DNA of 64,000 bases from Bradyrhizobium guangxiense (lineage in GTDB: Bacteria > Pseudomonadota > Alphaproteobacteria > Rhizobiales > Xanthobacteraceae), in NCBI RefSeq assembly GCF_004114915.1, contig NZ_CP022219.1, positions 6,416,501-6,480,500 of the forward strand, read 5' to 3'. The position numbers and the translations under genes were made by a program. Of this stretch, positions 9,788 to 18,158 are shown piece by piece; the stretch's first letter is position 1, and every line of letters begins with the position of its first letter. The notes beneath the pieces are model-generated. The model did no database searches. It was not told the origin of the DNA and saw only the letters and a list, made by a program, of their open reading frames with translations.

Positions 9788-10650
9788 TGAAGACCCGGTC
9801 TGCCCTCCTGCTCGGCTCGCTCAGCGCCGCGCTTGTCGCATTCGCCCTCACCGCACCTCGCGGCGTCGCGGCCGACAAGGTCGATCCCGTCGCCGACGCC
9901 AAGGCATTCCAGAACTTCTTTTTCCAGAAATTTCCGGACGTGAAGCACGAGGACTTCGTCAACGGTCCGTATTCCATGAATGCCGACATGAAGCGGCAGT
10001 GGCAGGAGAAGGAAGAATTCCCGCCTTACGAGTTCGCGCTCGATGCCGGCAAGGAGATGTTCGCGACGCCGTTCAAGAACGGCAAGAGCTATGCCGACTG
10101 CTTCCCGAACGGCGGCATCGGCATCCGCCAGAACTATCCCTATTTCGACACCGGGGAAGGCAAGGTCGTCACACTGGAGCTCGCGCTCAACCGCTGCCGC
10201 GAGGCCAATGGGGAAGCGCCCTACTCCTACGTCAAGGACGAGATGGCCTCGCTGACCGCCTACATGGCCTACACGTCGCGCGGCAAGCTGATGGACATCA
10301 AGATCCCCGATGACCCGCGCGCGCTCGAAGCCTTCGAGAACGGCAAGCGCTATTTCTACCCCCGCCGCGGCCAGATGAATTTCTCCTGCGCGAGCTGCCA
10401 TGTGCAGAGCCCGGGCGAGCGCATCCGCACCGAGACCCTGGCGCCGGCGCTCGGCATCCTGAACGCAATGCCGATCTACCGCTCCGAATGGAGCGGCATG
10501 GGGACGACCAGCCGGCGCTTCGTCACCTGCAACAGCCAAACCCGCGCGGTTCCGCTGGAGCCGCAATCGGACGAATATCGCGACGTCGAGTATTTCCTGT
10601 CCTATGTCGCCAACGGCCTGCCGATCTCGGGCCCGGGAGCGCGGCCATGA
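9787..10650 (+). CDS. soxA: SoxA, L-cysteine S-thiosulfotransferase cytochrome subunit
   Basis: A 287-residue periplasmic cytochrome with a Sec signal peptide (residues 1 to about 29). With SoxX it conjugates thiosulfate to the SoxY cysteine. The single heme site is C201-A-S-C204-H205 and the active-site cysteine is Cys248 in RRFVTCNSQTRAVPL, the expected CxxxR context. The N-terminal half keeps only Cys105 and Cys137, which probably form a disulfide, so this is the monoheme form and not the diheme SoxA. It overlaps soxZ by 1 base and soxK by 4. Confidence 0.96.
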   Translation: MKTRSALLLGSLSAALVAFALTAPRGVAADKVDPVADAKAFQNFFFQKFPDVKHEDFVNGPYSMNADMKRQWQEKEEFPPYEFALDAGKEMFATPFKNGKSYADCFPNGGIGIRQNYPYFDTGEGKVVTLELALNRCREANGEAPYSYVKDEMASLTAYMAYTSRGKLMDIKIPDDPRALEAFENGKRYFYPRRGQMNFSCASCHVQSPGERIRTETLAPALGILNAMPIYRSEWSGMGTTSRRFVTCNSQTRAVPLEPQSDEYRDVEYFLSYVANGLPISGPGARP

Positions 10651-10952
10651 AGCGGACACTTCCTCTCGCCATGCTGCTCGCGCTCGGCCTCATGGCCACG
10701 GCCCACGCGGCGACCGAAGCAGACTACAAGGCGGCCTACACCGCCGCCGAAGCCGCGTCCAAGCAGGCTGCCGGCCTGCGCAACCAATGGACCGTGACCG
10801 TCTCGGCGCTGGCGGCGGCGAAGAAGGCGGCCGATGGTGGCGATTTCGACCGCGCCATTGCCGCAGCCAAAGAAGCCGAGGCGCTGGCAAAGGCGTCGAT
10901 CTTCCAGGCGACGTCTGAAAAAGAGGCCTGGAAGGCGATGGAAATCCGCTAG
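10647..10952 (+). CDS. soxK: SoxK, small SoxXA-binding protein
   Basis: A 101-residue exported protein: the signal peptide MKRTLPLAMLLALGLMATAHA is followed by an Ala/Lys-rich helical domain (EADYKAAYTAAEAASKQAAG, AAAKEAEALAKASI). This size, composition and position between soxA and soxB match the SoxXA-binding protein family (SoxK/SAXB), reported in other bacteria to bind SoxXA and raise its activity. The start overlaps the soxA stop as ATGA. Assignment rests on context plus the helical pattern. Confidence 0.85.
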   Translation: MKRTLPLAMLLALGLMATAHAATEADYKAAYTAAEAASKQAAGLRNQWTVTVSALAAAKKAADGGDFDRAIAAAKEAEALAKASIFQATSEKEAWKAMEIR

Positions 10953-11005
10953 ACTGGCCTTCACTGGAACAGTCTCGCTAGCATTGAGGCGCGGAGAATA
11001 TTTGG

Positions 11006-12757
11006 ATGGCGATCCGCCGCCGCGATTTCCTGAAATCTGCAGGCCTTGCCGCCGCATCGCTCAGTCTGCCGCGCCTTGCGCACGGCACCGAGACCGCGAG
11101 CATTTACGACCTCGAGCGGTTCGGCAATGCGCGCATCCTGCACATCACCGACACGCATGCGCAGCTCAACCCGATTTATTTCCGCGAGCCCAGCGTCAAT
11201 ATCGGCATCGGCGAGATGGCCGGACGACCACCGCATCTGGTCGGCCGCGCCTTCCTCGAACGTTTCGGCATCCGTTCTGACAGCGCCGATGCCTATGCTT
11301 TCACCTGCGTCGAGTTCGAGAAGTCCGCGGGCCGCTTCGGCAAGCTCGGCGGCTTTGCCCATCTGAAGACGCTGGTCGACCGCCTGCGCGCCGATGTCGG
11401 CGAGAGGCGTTCGCTCCTTCTCGACGGCGGCGACCTCTGGCAGGGCACCGGGCTTGCCAACGTCATGCAGGGCCGCGACATGGTTGAGGTCGCCAATTTG
11501 CTCGGCATCGAGGCGATGACCGGGCATTGGGAATTCACCTATGGCGAGCAGGTGCTGCGCGACAATCTCGAGCACTTCAAGGGCGAGTTCCTGGCGCAGA
11601 ACGTCTTCCTGACCGAGGAAGCCGCGTTCAACGACGCTCCCGCCTTCGACAAGGCCACGGGGCGCGTGTTCAAGCCTTCTGTCATCAAGGAGATCGGCAG
11701 CCATCGGCTCCCGATCATCGGCCAGGCCTTCCCTTACGTGCCGATCGCGCACCCCAAGCGGTTCACGCCGGACTGGACCTTCGGCATCCGCGAGGAGGAA
11801 TTGCAGAAGCACGTCGATGCCTTGCGCGGCACCGACAAGGTCGATGCCGTCATCCTGCTGTCGCACAACGGCATGGATGTCGACCTCAAGCTCGCCAGCC
11901 GCGTCACCGGCATCGACATCATCCTCGGCGGCCATACCCATGACGCCGTGCCGCAGCCGATTCCGGTGAAGAACGCCGGCGGCACCACGCTCGTCACCAA
12001 TGCCGGCTCCAACGGAAAATTCCTCGGCGTGCTCGATCTCGCGATCGAGAAGGGCAAGGTCGGCGACGTTCATTATCATCTGCTGCCGATTTATTCCGAG
12101 CTGCTGAAGCCGGATCCCGCCATGGCCGAGCTGATCGGCCGGGTCCGTGCGCCCCACGTCTCCGACTGGTCGGAAAAGATCGCGACGCCCGACCGTCTGC
12201 TCTATCGCCGCGGCAATTTCTCCGGACCGGTCGATGAGCTGATCTGCACCGCGCTCCGCACCGAGCTCGACACCGAGATCGCGCTGTCGCCGGGATTTCG
12301 CTGGGGCGTCACCGCGCTGTCCGGCCAGGCGCTGACCATGGAGGATCTGCTGGCGGAGACTGCGATCACCTATCCCGAGACCTATGTGCAGGAGCTGACG
12401 GGAGCCCAGATCAAGGACGTGCTGGAAGACATCTGCGACAACCTCTTCAATGCCGACCCCTATTACCAGCAGGGCGGCGACATGGTGCGCGCCGGGGGGC
12501 TCAGCTACACTTGCACGCCGGCAGAGACGATCGGCAGCCGCATCTCGGAATTGAAGCTCAATAGCGGCAAGGCGCTCAGCGCCAGCCACCGCTACAAGGT
12601 CGCAGGCTGGGCTTCGGTCAATGGCCAGCAAGGCGCGCCCGTGTGGGACGTCGTCGGCAAATATCTACGCTCGGGCCGAATGTTTCCGGAGCGGCTCGGC
12701 TCCGGCGTCACCCTGAAGGGCGTCGAGGACAATCCAGGCATTGCGGGGCCGGGATGA
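11006..12757 (+). CDS. soxB: SoxB, thiosulfohydrolase
   Basis: A 583-residue periplasmic metallophosphoesterase-fold enzyme that hydrolyses sulfate from SoxY-bound thiosulfate using a di-Mn site. The N-terminus MAIRRRDFLKSAGL is a Tat signal. Metal-site motifs in order are ITDTHAQLNP (Asp49, His51), LLDGGDLWQGTG, MTGHWEFTYG, LLSHNGMDVD and LGGHTHDA, all as expected for SoxB. The C-terminal nucleotidase domain continues to residue 583. The start follows GCGGAG. Its stop overlaps the next gene (ATGA), placing the DsrE-like gene in the same operon. Confidence 0.97.
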   Translation: MAIRRRDFLKSAGLAAASLSLPRLAHGTETASIYDLERFGNARILHITDTHAQLNPIYFREPSVNIGIGEMAGRPPHLVGRAFLERFGIRSDSADAYAFTCVEFEKSAGRFGKLGGFAHLKTLVDRLRADVGERRSLLLDGGDLWQGTGLANVMQGRDMVEVANLLGIEAMTGHWEFTYGEQVLRDNLEHFKGEFLAQNVFLTEEAAFNDAPAFDKATGRVFKPSVIKEIGSHRLPIIGQAFPYVPIAHPKRFTPDWTFGIREEELQKHVDALRGTDKVDAVILLSHNGMDVDLKLASRVTGIDIILGGHTHDAVPQPIPVKNAGGTTLVTNAGSNGKFLGVLDLAIEKGKVGDVHYHLLPIYSELLKPDPAMAELIGRVRAPHVSDWSEKIATPDRLLYRRGNFSGPVDELICTALRTELDTEIALSPGFRWGVTALSGQALTMEDLLAETAITYPETYVQELTGAQIKDVLEDICDNLFNADPYYQQGGDMVRAGGLSYTCTPAETIGSRISELKLNSGKALSASHRYKVAGWASVNGQQGAPVWDVVGKYLRSGRMFPERLGSGVTLKGVEDNPGIAGPG

Positions 12758-13212
12758 GGCCGCGGCAGGTCTTTTGCGCGCTGGTGCTGGCGCTGCTGGT
12801 TTGGGCCACGATCCCACCGGCCTCGGCACAACAGGTGCCGCTGCAGGACAAGCCGTTCGCCGAGCATAGAATCGTACTCCAGCTCTCCGACGGCGATGCC
12901 AGGAAGCAGGCGCTGGTGCTGAGCGTCGCCAACAACCTTCTGAAGGCTTACGACCCCGACAAGATCGCGATCGAGGTGGTGGCGTTCGGTCCCGGCATCG
13001 ACCTCTTGCTCGCAGGCAGCGAGCGCCGCAAGCAGGTCGAAAGCCTGATCGCGCAAGGCGTGCGCTTCGACATCTGCCTCAACACGGTGGACACGATCGA
13101 GCGCGAGACCGGCAAGCGGCCGGAGTTCATTCCGGCGGCAACACCGGTGCAGGTGGGCGTCGGGCAGATCCTGTTCCTGGCGGAGAACGGCTACACGGTG
13201 GTGCGGCCGTAA
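12754..13212 (+). CDS. Exported DsrE-family protein at the end of the sox operon
   Basis: A 152-residue protein with a signal peptide (residues 1-25, VLALLVWATIPPASAQQ) and then a DsrE/DsrF-like domain: HRIVLQLSDGDARKQALVLS, NNLLKAYDPDKIAIEVVAFG and RFDICLNTVDTIE. The only cysteine in the mature protein is Cys108 in FDICLNT, at the place of the sulfur-carrying cysteine in DsrE and related sulfurtransferases. The ATG overlaps the soxB stop by 4 bases, so it is almost certainly co-translated with the Sox proteins. A periplasmic carrier of sulfane sulfur for the Sox cycle is a reasonable inference, not a demonstrated role. Confidence 0.85.
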   Translation: MRPRQVFCALVLALLVWATIPPASAQQVPLQDKPFAEHRIVLQLSDGDARKQALVLSVANNLLKAYDPDKIAIEVVAFGPGIDLLLAGSERRKQVESLIAQGVRFDICLNTVDTIERETGKRPEFIPAATPVQVGVGQILFLAENGYTVVRP

Positions 13213-13243
13213 GGGCGCAAGTGCGGTCCCGCGCCGCCCTCAA

Positions 13244-13346
13244 TGTCATTCCCCGCGAAGGCGGGGAATCCAGTACGCCGCGGCCTCTCCGTATCTCACG
13301 AACGTCGGTGGAATACTGGATCGCCCGGTCAAGCCGGGCGATGACA
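13244..13346. repeat. Palindromic repeat, CCCCGCGAAGGCGGGGAATCC type
   Basis: GTCATTCCCCGCGAAGGCGGGGAATCCAG forms a hairpin by itself (CCCCGC/GCGGGG). It is mirrored downstream by CTGGATCGCCCGGTCAAGCCGGGCGATGAC, so the whole unit is a nested inverted repeat. It separates the sox operon from the persulfide dioxygenase gene, arguing for separate transcripts. Confidence 0.8.
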
Positions 13347-13476
13347 GTGGTGGGTAGGGCGGCCGCCCCGAAATAAGAATCTTCCAAATTTTGTTATCTT
13401 TACAGTGAATTGCTTCTCTTTCTGGCCCGATACGTAGTAGAATCCTCGAAGTCAGTTCCCTGCCGGGCCTCCTGCC

Positions 13477-14514
13477 ATGATCTTCCGCCAGCTCTTCGAC
13501 AGCGTTTCGGGCACCTATAGCTATCTGCTCGCCAGCCGCCCCGGCGGCGAGGCGTTGATCCTCGATCCGGTGCTGGAAAAGGTCGACCGCTATTGCCAAT
13601 TGCTGCGCGAGCTCGACCTCAAGCTGGTCAAGGCGGTCGACACCCATCTGCATGCCGATCACGTCACCGGCCTCGGTGAGCTGCGCGACCGCACCCATTG
13701 CATGACCGTGATGGGCGACCAGACCAAGGCCGACGTGGTGGCGATGCGGGTCGCCGACGGTGACAAGGTGACGATCGAGGGCCTGTCGCTCGACGTGATG
13801 TACACGCCCGGCCACACCGACGATTCCTATTCCTATCTGATGGGCGATCGCGTCTTCACCGGCGACACGCTTCTGATCCGCGGCACCGGCCGCACCGATT
13901 TCCAGAACGGCTCTTCGCGCGCACAGTACGATTCGATCTTTAACCGGCTGCTCAAGCTGCCGGACGAGACGATGGTGTTCCCGGCGCACGACTACAAGGG
14001 CGACACCGTCTCCACCATCGGCGAGGAGAAGCGCTACAATCCGCGGCTGCAGGTGCGCTCGGTCGATGAATATATCGAGCTGATGGCCAATCTGAAGCTG
14101 CCCAATCCGAAGATGATGGACGTGGCGGTGCCCGCCAACATGCACGTCGGCCTGCATCAGGAGGAGTTGGAGAAGGAGGGCCGCGCGCTCAGCGCCGCCG
14201 AGGCGATCCGCGCGCTCGGCCGGCCCGACATCCTGCTGGTCGATCTGCGCGAGGCCAGCGAGCGTGCCAAGCACGGCATGCTCGAGGGCTCGCTGCATAC
14301 GCCCTATCCGTCCATCGAGGAGAACCTCAAGCCCGGCGGCATGCTGCGCGAGGTCGCAGCGGCCCCCGGCCGCCGCATCGTGTTCTTCTGCGCTTTCGGC
14401 GAGCGCTCGGCGATGGCGGTGGCCGCCGCCAAGGAGGCCGGGCTCGCCAACACCGCGCATATCGCCGGCGGCGTGGATGCCTGGAAGAAAGCCGGCGGGC
14501 CGCTCGTGCACTGA
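13477..14514 (+). CDS. Persulfide dioxygenase (ETHE1-like) fused to a rhodanese domain
   Basis: A 345-residue two-domain enzyme. Residues 1 to about 230 are a metallo-beta-lactamase fold with DTHLHADH (His57, His59, Asp61, His62), TPGHT (His113), FTGDTLLIRGTGRTDFQNG (Asp130) and FPAHDY (His171). The GTGRTDFQ segment is typical of ETHE1-type Fe(II) persulfide dioxygenases, which turn glutathione persulfide into sulfite. Residues 240-345 are a rhodanese domain with catalytic C305-A-F-G-E-R310-S. It lies 264 bases after the sox operon with a repeat between, so probably its own unit, but the substrates connect: sulfane sulfur to sulfite. Confidence 0.9.
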   Translation: MIFRQLFDSVSGTYSYLLASRPGGEALILDPVLEKVDRYCQLLRELDLKLVKAVDTHLHADHVTGLGELRDRTHCMTVMGDQTKADVVAMRVADGDKVTIEGLSLDVMYTPGHTDDSYSYLMGDRVFTGDTLLIRGTGRTDFQNGSSRAQYDSIFNRLLKLPDETMVFPAHDYKGDTVSTIGEEKRYNPRLQVRSVDEYIELMANLKLPNPKMMDVAVPANMHVGLHQEELEKEGRALSAAEAIRALGRPDILLVDLREASERAKHGMLEGSLHTPYPSIEENLKPGGMLREVAAAPGRRIVFFCAFGERSAMAVAAAKEAGLANTAHIAGGVDAWKKAGGPLVH

Positions 14515-14615
14515 CGGAGGGGCGTCATCCCCGATTTGCGATTCTTGCGCAAAGTCAGGAACCGCCCATATGTCCCGGGTAGGATCGGGTGCAGCATCGC
14601 CATCCGGGACCAGCC

Positions 14616-14774
14616 ATGGCCAAGATCGGCAAACCGAACGAGCCTCTCAAGCAGGCGGACGACAAGGCGAAGAAGCCTCCGCCTCCGCGCGCCACCGATG
14701 AGGACGACTACGAGGACGGCGACATCGCAACGCCGAAGCGCGACCGCTACGGTCCGGACGACGAGCCGTTGTGA
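14616..14774 (+). CDS. Small charged hypothetical protein (52 aa)
   Basis: A 52-residue very polar protein, probably disordered: KIGKPNEPLKQADDKAKKPP, then an acidic run TDEDDYEDGDIATPKRDRYG. It contains no hydrophobic core and no Cys. It starts 101 bases after the persulfide dioxygenase gene, with only GGGAC as a weak ribosome site. Bradyrhizobium genomes annotate many small proteins like this. I do not recognise a family, so it could be a chance frame. Confidence 0.5.
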   Translation: MAKIGKPNEPLKQADDKAKKPPPPRATDEDDYEDGDIATPKRDRYGPDDEPL

Positions 14775-14926
14775 GGGTGTAGCCCCAAACTCGCTGGACG
14801 ACGGCATGGAGGCGCTTCAACGCCCCTCACCTTCCGCCCGCTCTACCTGCCATGCGCTTGCGTTCATGGACAAATAACCGCGCTTCGATAGTTTCCGCCG
14901 CTCGAAGGGAGTGAAACGGAACTGCA

Positions 14927-16144
14927 ATGGTCGACGTTCTCGCCGCACCGCAGCAAGGCAAGGCGGACAGCGCGCTGCGCACGCTGACCGGAATCTCGAT
15001 CGCGCATTGGGTCAGCCATTTCCATCTGCTGGTCCTGCCGATGCTGTTCCCGTTCCTGAAGGACAAGCTCGGCGTCGGTTATGTCGAGCTCGGCTTCTCG
15101 CTGACCACGCTTGCCGTCGTCTCGGGCCTGACGCAGGCCCCGACCGGCTATCTCGTCGACCATTTCGGCGCGCGCAAGATCCTGCTGATCGGCCTCACGC
15201 TCGGCGGCTGCGCGCTGATCCTGCTCGGCCTGCATCTCAGCTACGCCTCGCTGATCGCCTGCGCCGTGCTGCTCGGCCTCGCCAACAGCGTCTATCCCCC
15301 CGCGGACTACGCGATCCTCGCCGAGCACATGGACGAGGCCCGGATGGGCCGCGCCTTCTCGATCCACACCTTTGCCGGCTATCTCGGCGGCGCGGTGACG
15401 CCGGCGATCGTGGCCGCGCTGGTCACGATCTCGGGCGGTGCCGGCGCGCTGATCGCTTCCGGTGCCATCGCCATTCTGGTTGCGCTGTTGCTGGTAGCAA
15501 TGAACATTCCCGAGGCCGGCGCCCACAAGAAGAAGCCGGGCAACGAGAACGCACCAAAGCAGGCCGTCATCACCCCGGCGCTGGTCACGCTGACCGCGCT
15601 GTTCATGCTGCTCAGCCTGTCGGTGGCCGGCATCAACAATTTCGGCGTGGTCGCGCTGATGAGCGGCTACGGCACCTCCTACTCGATCGCGAATGTCGCA
15701 CTGACCGCGTTCCTCGGCGCCAGCGCCGCCGGCGTGCTCGCCGGCGGTTTCCTCGCCGATCATACCGAGCGCCACGGCTATGTCGCCGCCGCCTGCTTTG
15801 CCGCGAACGCGGTGATCGTGCTGCTGATCGCGCTGGTGACGCTGCCGGGCTGGGCCCTGACCGCAACCATGACCGCCGCGGGCTTTCTCTCCGGCGTGAT
15901 TGCCCCCTCGCGCGACATGCTGGTGCGCAATGCAGCGCCTGCCGGCGCTGCGGGGCGCGCCTTCGGCATCGTCTCCACCGGCTTCAATCTCGGCGGCATC
16001 GTCTCACCGCTGCTGTTCGGCTGGATCATGGACCAGAGCGCGCCGCACTGGGTGTTCGGCGCGTCGGTGATCTTCATGGTCGCGACGGTGGTGCTGTCGC
16101 CGTTCACGGAACGGAAGCCGGCCAGGGCCGCGACGCAACCCTGA
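14927..16144 (+). CDS. MFS transporter
   Basis: A 405-residue membrane carrier with about 12 hydrophobic segments. TGISIAHWVSHFHLLVLPML in the first segment and YLVDHFGARKILLIG (MFS motif A) after the second identify the family; DHTERHGYV is the matching loop in the second half. The His-rich TM1 (HWVSHFH) resembles fosmidomycin-resistance (Fsr)-like carriers. GGAGTGAAACGG stands before the ATG. It is on the same strand as the amidohydrolase 80 bases downstream; a shared transcript is possible but a functional link is not evident. Confidence 0.88.
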   Translation: MVDVLAAPQQGKADSALRTLTGISIAHWVSHFHLLVLPMLFPFLKDKLGVGYVELGFSLTTLAVVSGLTQAPTGYLVDHFGARKILLIGLTLGGCALILLGLHLSYASLIACAVLLGLANSVYPPADYAILAEHMDEARMGRAFSIHTFAGYLGGAVTPAIVAALVTISGGAGALIASGAIAILVALLLVAMNIPEAGAHKKKPGNENAPKQAVITPALVTLTALFMLLSLSVAGINNFGVVALMSGYGTSYSIANVALTAFLGASAAGVLAGGFLADHTERHGYVAAACFAANAVIVLLIALVTLPGWALTATMTAAGFLSGVIAPSRDMLVRNAAPAGAAGRAFGIVSTGFNLGGIVSPLLFGWIMDQSAPHWVFGASVIFMVATVVLSPFTERKPARAATQP

Positions 16145-16224
16145 GCACACTTGCCTGCGGTTGACACTGCGCCGGCGCGCCCGAAAATGCGCCCAAGCAG
16201 AAACAACAAACGGGACGAAACACC

Positions 16225-17940
16225 ATGAGCACCCCTGATCTGATCATCCGCGGCGGCACCGTTGCGGACGGCAATGGCGGCGAGCTGTTCGAGGCTGATG
16301 TCGCCATTACCGGCGGCAAGATCAGCGAGGTCGGCCAGATCTCCGCGAAGGGACGCGAGGAGATCGACGCGCGCGGAAAGCTGGTGACGCCGGGCTTCGT
16401 CGACGTGCACACCCATTACGATGGCCAGGTCACGTGGAGCCATGACATCACGCCGTCGTCGCAGAACGGCGTCACCACCGCGATCATGGGCAATTGCGGC
16501 GTCGGCTTCGCGCCGTGCAAGCCTTCCGACCACACAAGGCTGATCCAGCTGATGGAAGGCGTCGAGGATATTCCCGAGCCGGTGCTGAGCGCCGGCATTC
16601 CCTGGGCCTGGGAGAGCTTTCCGGATTACATGGACTGGCTCTCCAAGCGCGATTTCGACATCGATGTCGGCGCGCAGCTGCCGCATGCGGCGCTGCGCGT
16701 CTATGTCATGGGCGAGCGCGGCGCGCGGCGCGATCCCTCGACCGCGGAGGACAATGCGGCGATGGCCAAGCTTGCGGGCGAGGCAGTGCGCGCGGGCGCG
16801 CTGGGCTTCTCGACCTCGCGCACGCTCAACCATCGCACCTCGACCGGCGACTTCACGCCGACGCTGAAGGCCGGCGAGGACGAGCTCTCCGCGATTGCCG
16901 GCGCTATGCACCGCCAGGGCCGCAGCGTGCTGCAATTCGTGCTCGATCTCTCCACCATCCACGAAGATCTGCCGATGATGTTGCGAGTGGCAGATGCGAC
17001 CCGCTGCCCGATCTCATTCTCGATCACGCAGAACGACAAGGCACCGAACCGCTGGCGCCAGACGCTGGACGAGATCAACGCGGCGGCCCGGCGCGGCCTC
17101 TCCATCACCGCGCAGATCGCCGCGCGCCCCGTCGGCCTCCTGCTCGGGCTCGAGCTGTCGCGCAACCCGTTCCAGACCCATCCGAGCTACAAGGCCATCG
17201 CGCATCTACCGCTTGCAGAGCGGCTGGCGCGGCTGCGTCAAGCCGATGTGCGCAAGGCGATCTTGAGCGAGACGGCGACCGCCACCGACGATCCGCTGTT
17301 CTTCCGGCCCAATTACGACAAGATGTTCCTGCTCGGCGATCCCCCCGATTACGAGCAGCCGCCGGAGAACGCGCTGGGGCCGCAGGCGCGCCGGCAGGGG
17401 CGTCAGCCGGAGGAGCTCGCCTATGATGCGATGCTGTCGGACGAGGGCCGCGGCATGCTCTACGTACCGTTCCTCAATTATTCCGACGGCAATCTCGATG
17501 CGACGCGCGAGATGCTGATCGACCCGCAATCGGTGCCGGGCCTGTCCGATGGCGGCGCGCATTGCGGCATCATCTGCGATGCCAGCTTCCCGACCTATCT
17601 GCTGACGCACTGGACGCGCGACCGCACGCGCGGCGAGAAGCTGTCGATCCCGTTCGTGGTCGCGGCGCAGTCGCGCAAGACCGCGCTTTCGGTCGGCCTC
17701 ACCGACCGCGGCCTGATTGCGCCCGGCTATAAGGCCGACGTCAATGTGATCGACTATGACCACCTGCACCTGCATCCGCCGAGGGTGCATTACGATCTGC
17801 CGGTGGGCGGGCGGCGTCTGTTGCAGGATGTCGACGGCTATGAGGCGACCATCGTGTCGGGCGTGGTGACGCGGCGGCACGGTGAGGCCACGGGCCAGCG
17901 GCCGGGGAAGCTGATCCGCGGCGCGCAGGGAATGAATTAG
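16225..17940 (+). CDS. Amidohydrolase family protein (D-aminoacylase type)
   Basis: A 571-residue metal-dependent hydrolase of the N-acyl-D-amino-acid deacylase branch. The small beta domain LIIRGGTVADGNGGE opens the protein. The metal site has VTPGFVDVHTHYDGQ with His62 and His64, GNCGVGFAPCKP carries the cysteine typical of D-aminoacylases, and LSDGGAHCG near residue 440 holds the late Asp. The C-terminal ALSVGLTDRGLIAPGYKADV closes the beta domain. The length is longer than the classic 480-residue enzyme but common in this branch. The substrate, an N-acyl-D-amino acid or a related amide, is not certain. Confidence 0.88.
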   Translation: MSTPDLIIRGGTVADGNGGELFEADVAITGGKISEVGQISAKGREEIDARGKLVTPGFVDVHTHYDGQVTWSHDITPSSQNGVTTAIMGNCGVGFAPCKPSDHTRLIQLMEGVEDIPEPVLSAGIPWAWESFPDYMDWLSKRDFDIDVGAQLPHAALRVYVMGERGARRDPSTAEDNAAMAKLAGEAVRAGALGFSTSRTLNHRTSTGDFTPTLKAGEDELSAIAGAMHRQGRSVLQFVLDLSTIHEDLPMMLRVADATRCPISFSITQNDKAPNRWRQTLDEINAAARRGLSITAQIAARPVGLLLGLELSRNPFQTHPSYKAIAHLPLAERLARLRQADVRKAILSETATATDDPLFFRPNYDKMFLLGDPPDYEQPPENALGPQARRQGRQPEELAYDAMLSDEGRGMLYVPFLNYSDGNLDATREMLIDPQSVPGLSDGGAHCGIICDASFPTYLLTHWTRDRTRGEKLSIPFVVAAQSRKTALSVGLTDRGLIAPGYKADVNVIDYDHLHLHPPRVHYDLPVGGRRLLQDVDGYEATIVSGVVTRRHGEATGQRPGKLIRGAQGMN

Positions 17941-17986
17941 AGTGAAGGCTGCAGGTGAGACGCGAAAGCGTATCCACAATCTCGCT

Positions 17987-18128
17987 GTCGTCCCCGCGAA
18001 AGCGGGGACCATAACCACAGGGAGACATGTGGCGCGAAGCTGTCAACTCCGAGTCGCCACCAACTGCTCCCTGTGGTTATGGGTCCCGGATCGGCGCTCC
18101 GCTTCGCTGCGCTTGTCCGGGACGACGG
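17987..18128. repeat. Nested palindromic repeat containing CATAACCACAGGGAG
   Basis: The left half GTCGTCCCCGCGAAAGCGGGGACC is a hairpin of its own, followed by CATAACCACAGGGAG. The right half gives CTCCCTGTGGTTATGGGTCCC and ends in GTCCGGGACGAC, so the two halves pair over more than 30 bases. A relative with the same ATAACCAC core is at 25689-25819. It lies between convergent genes. Confidence 0.85.
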
Positions 18129-18158
18129 CTGTGATTGGGAGTTGACAAACAGCCTCCC

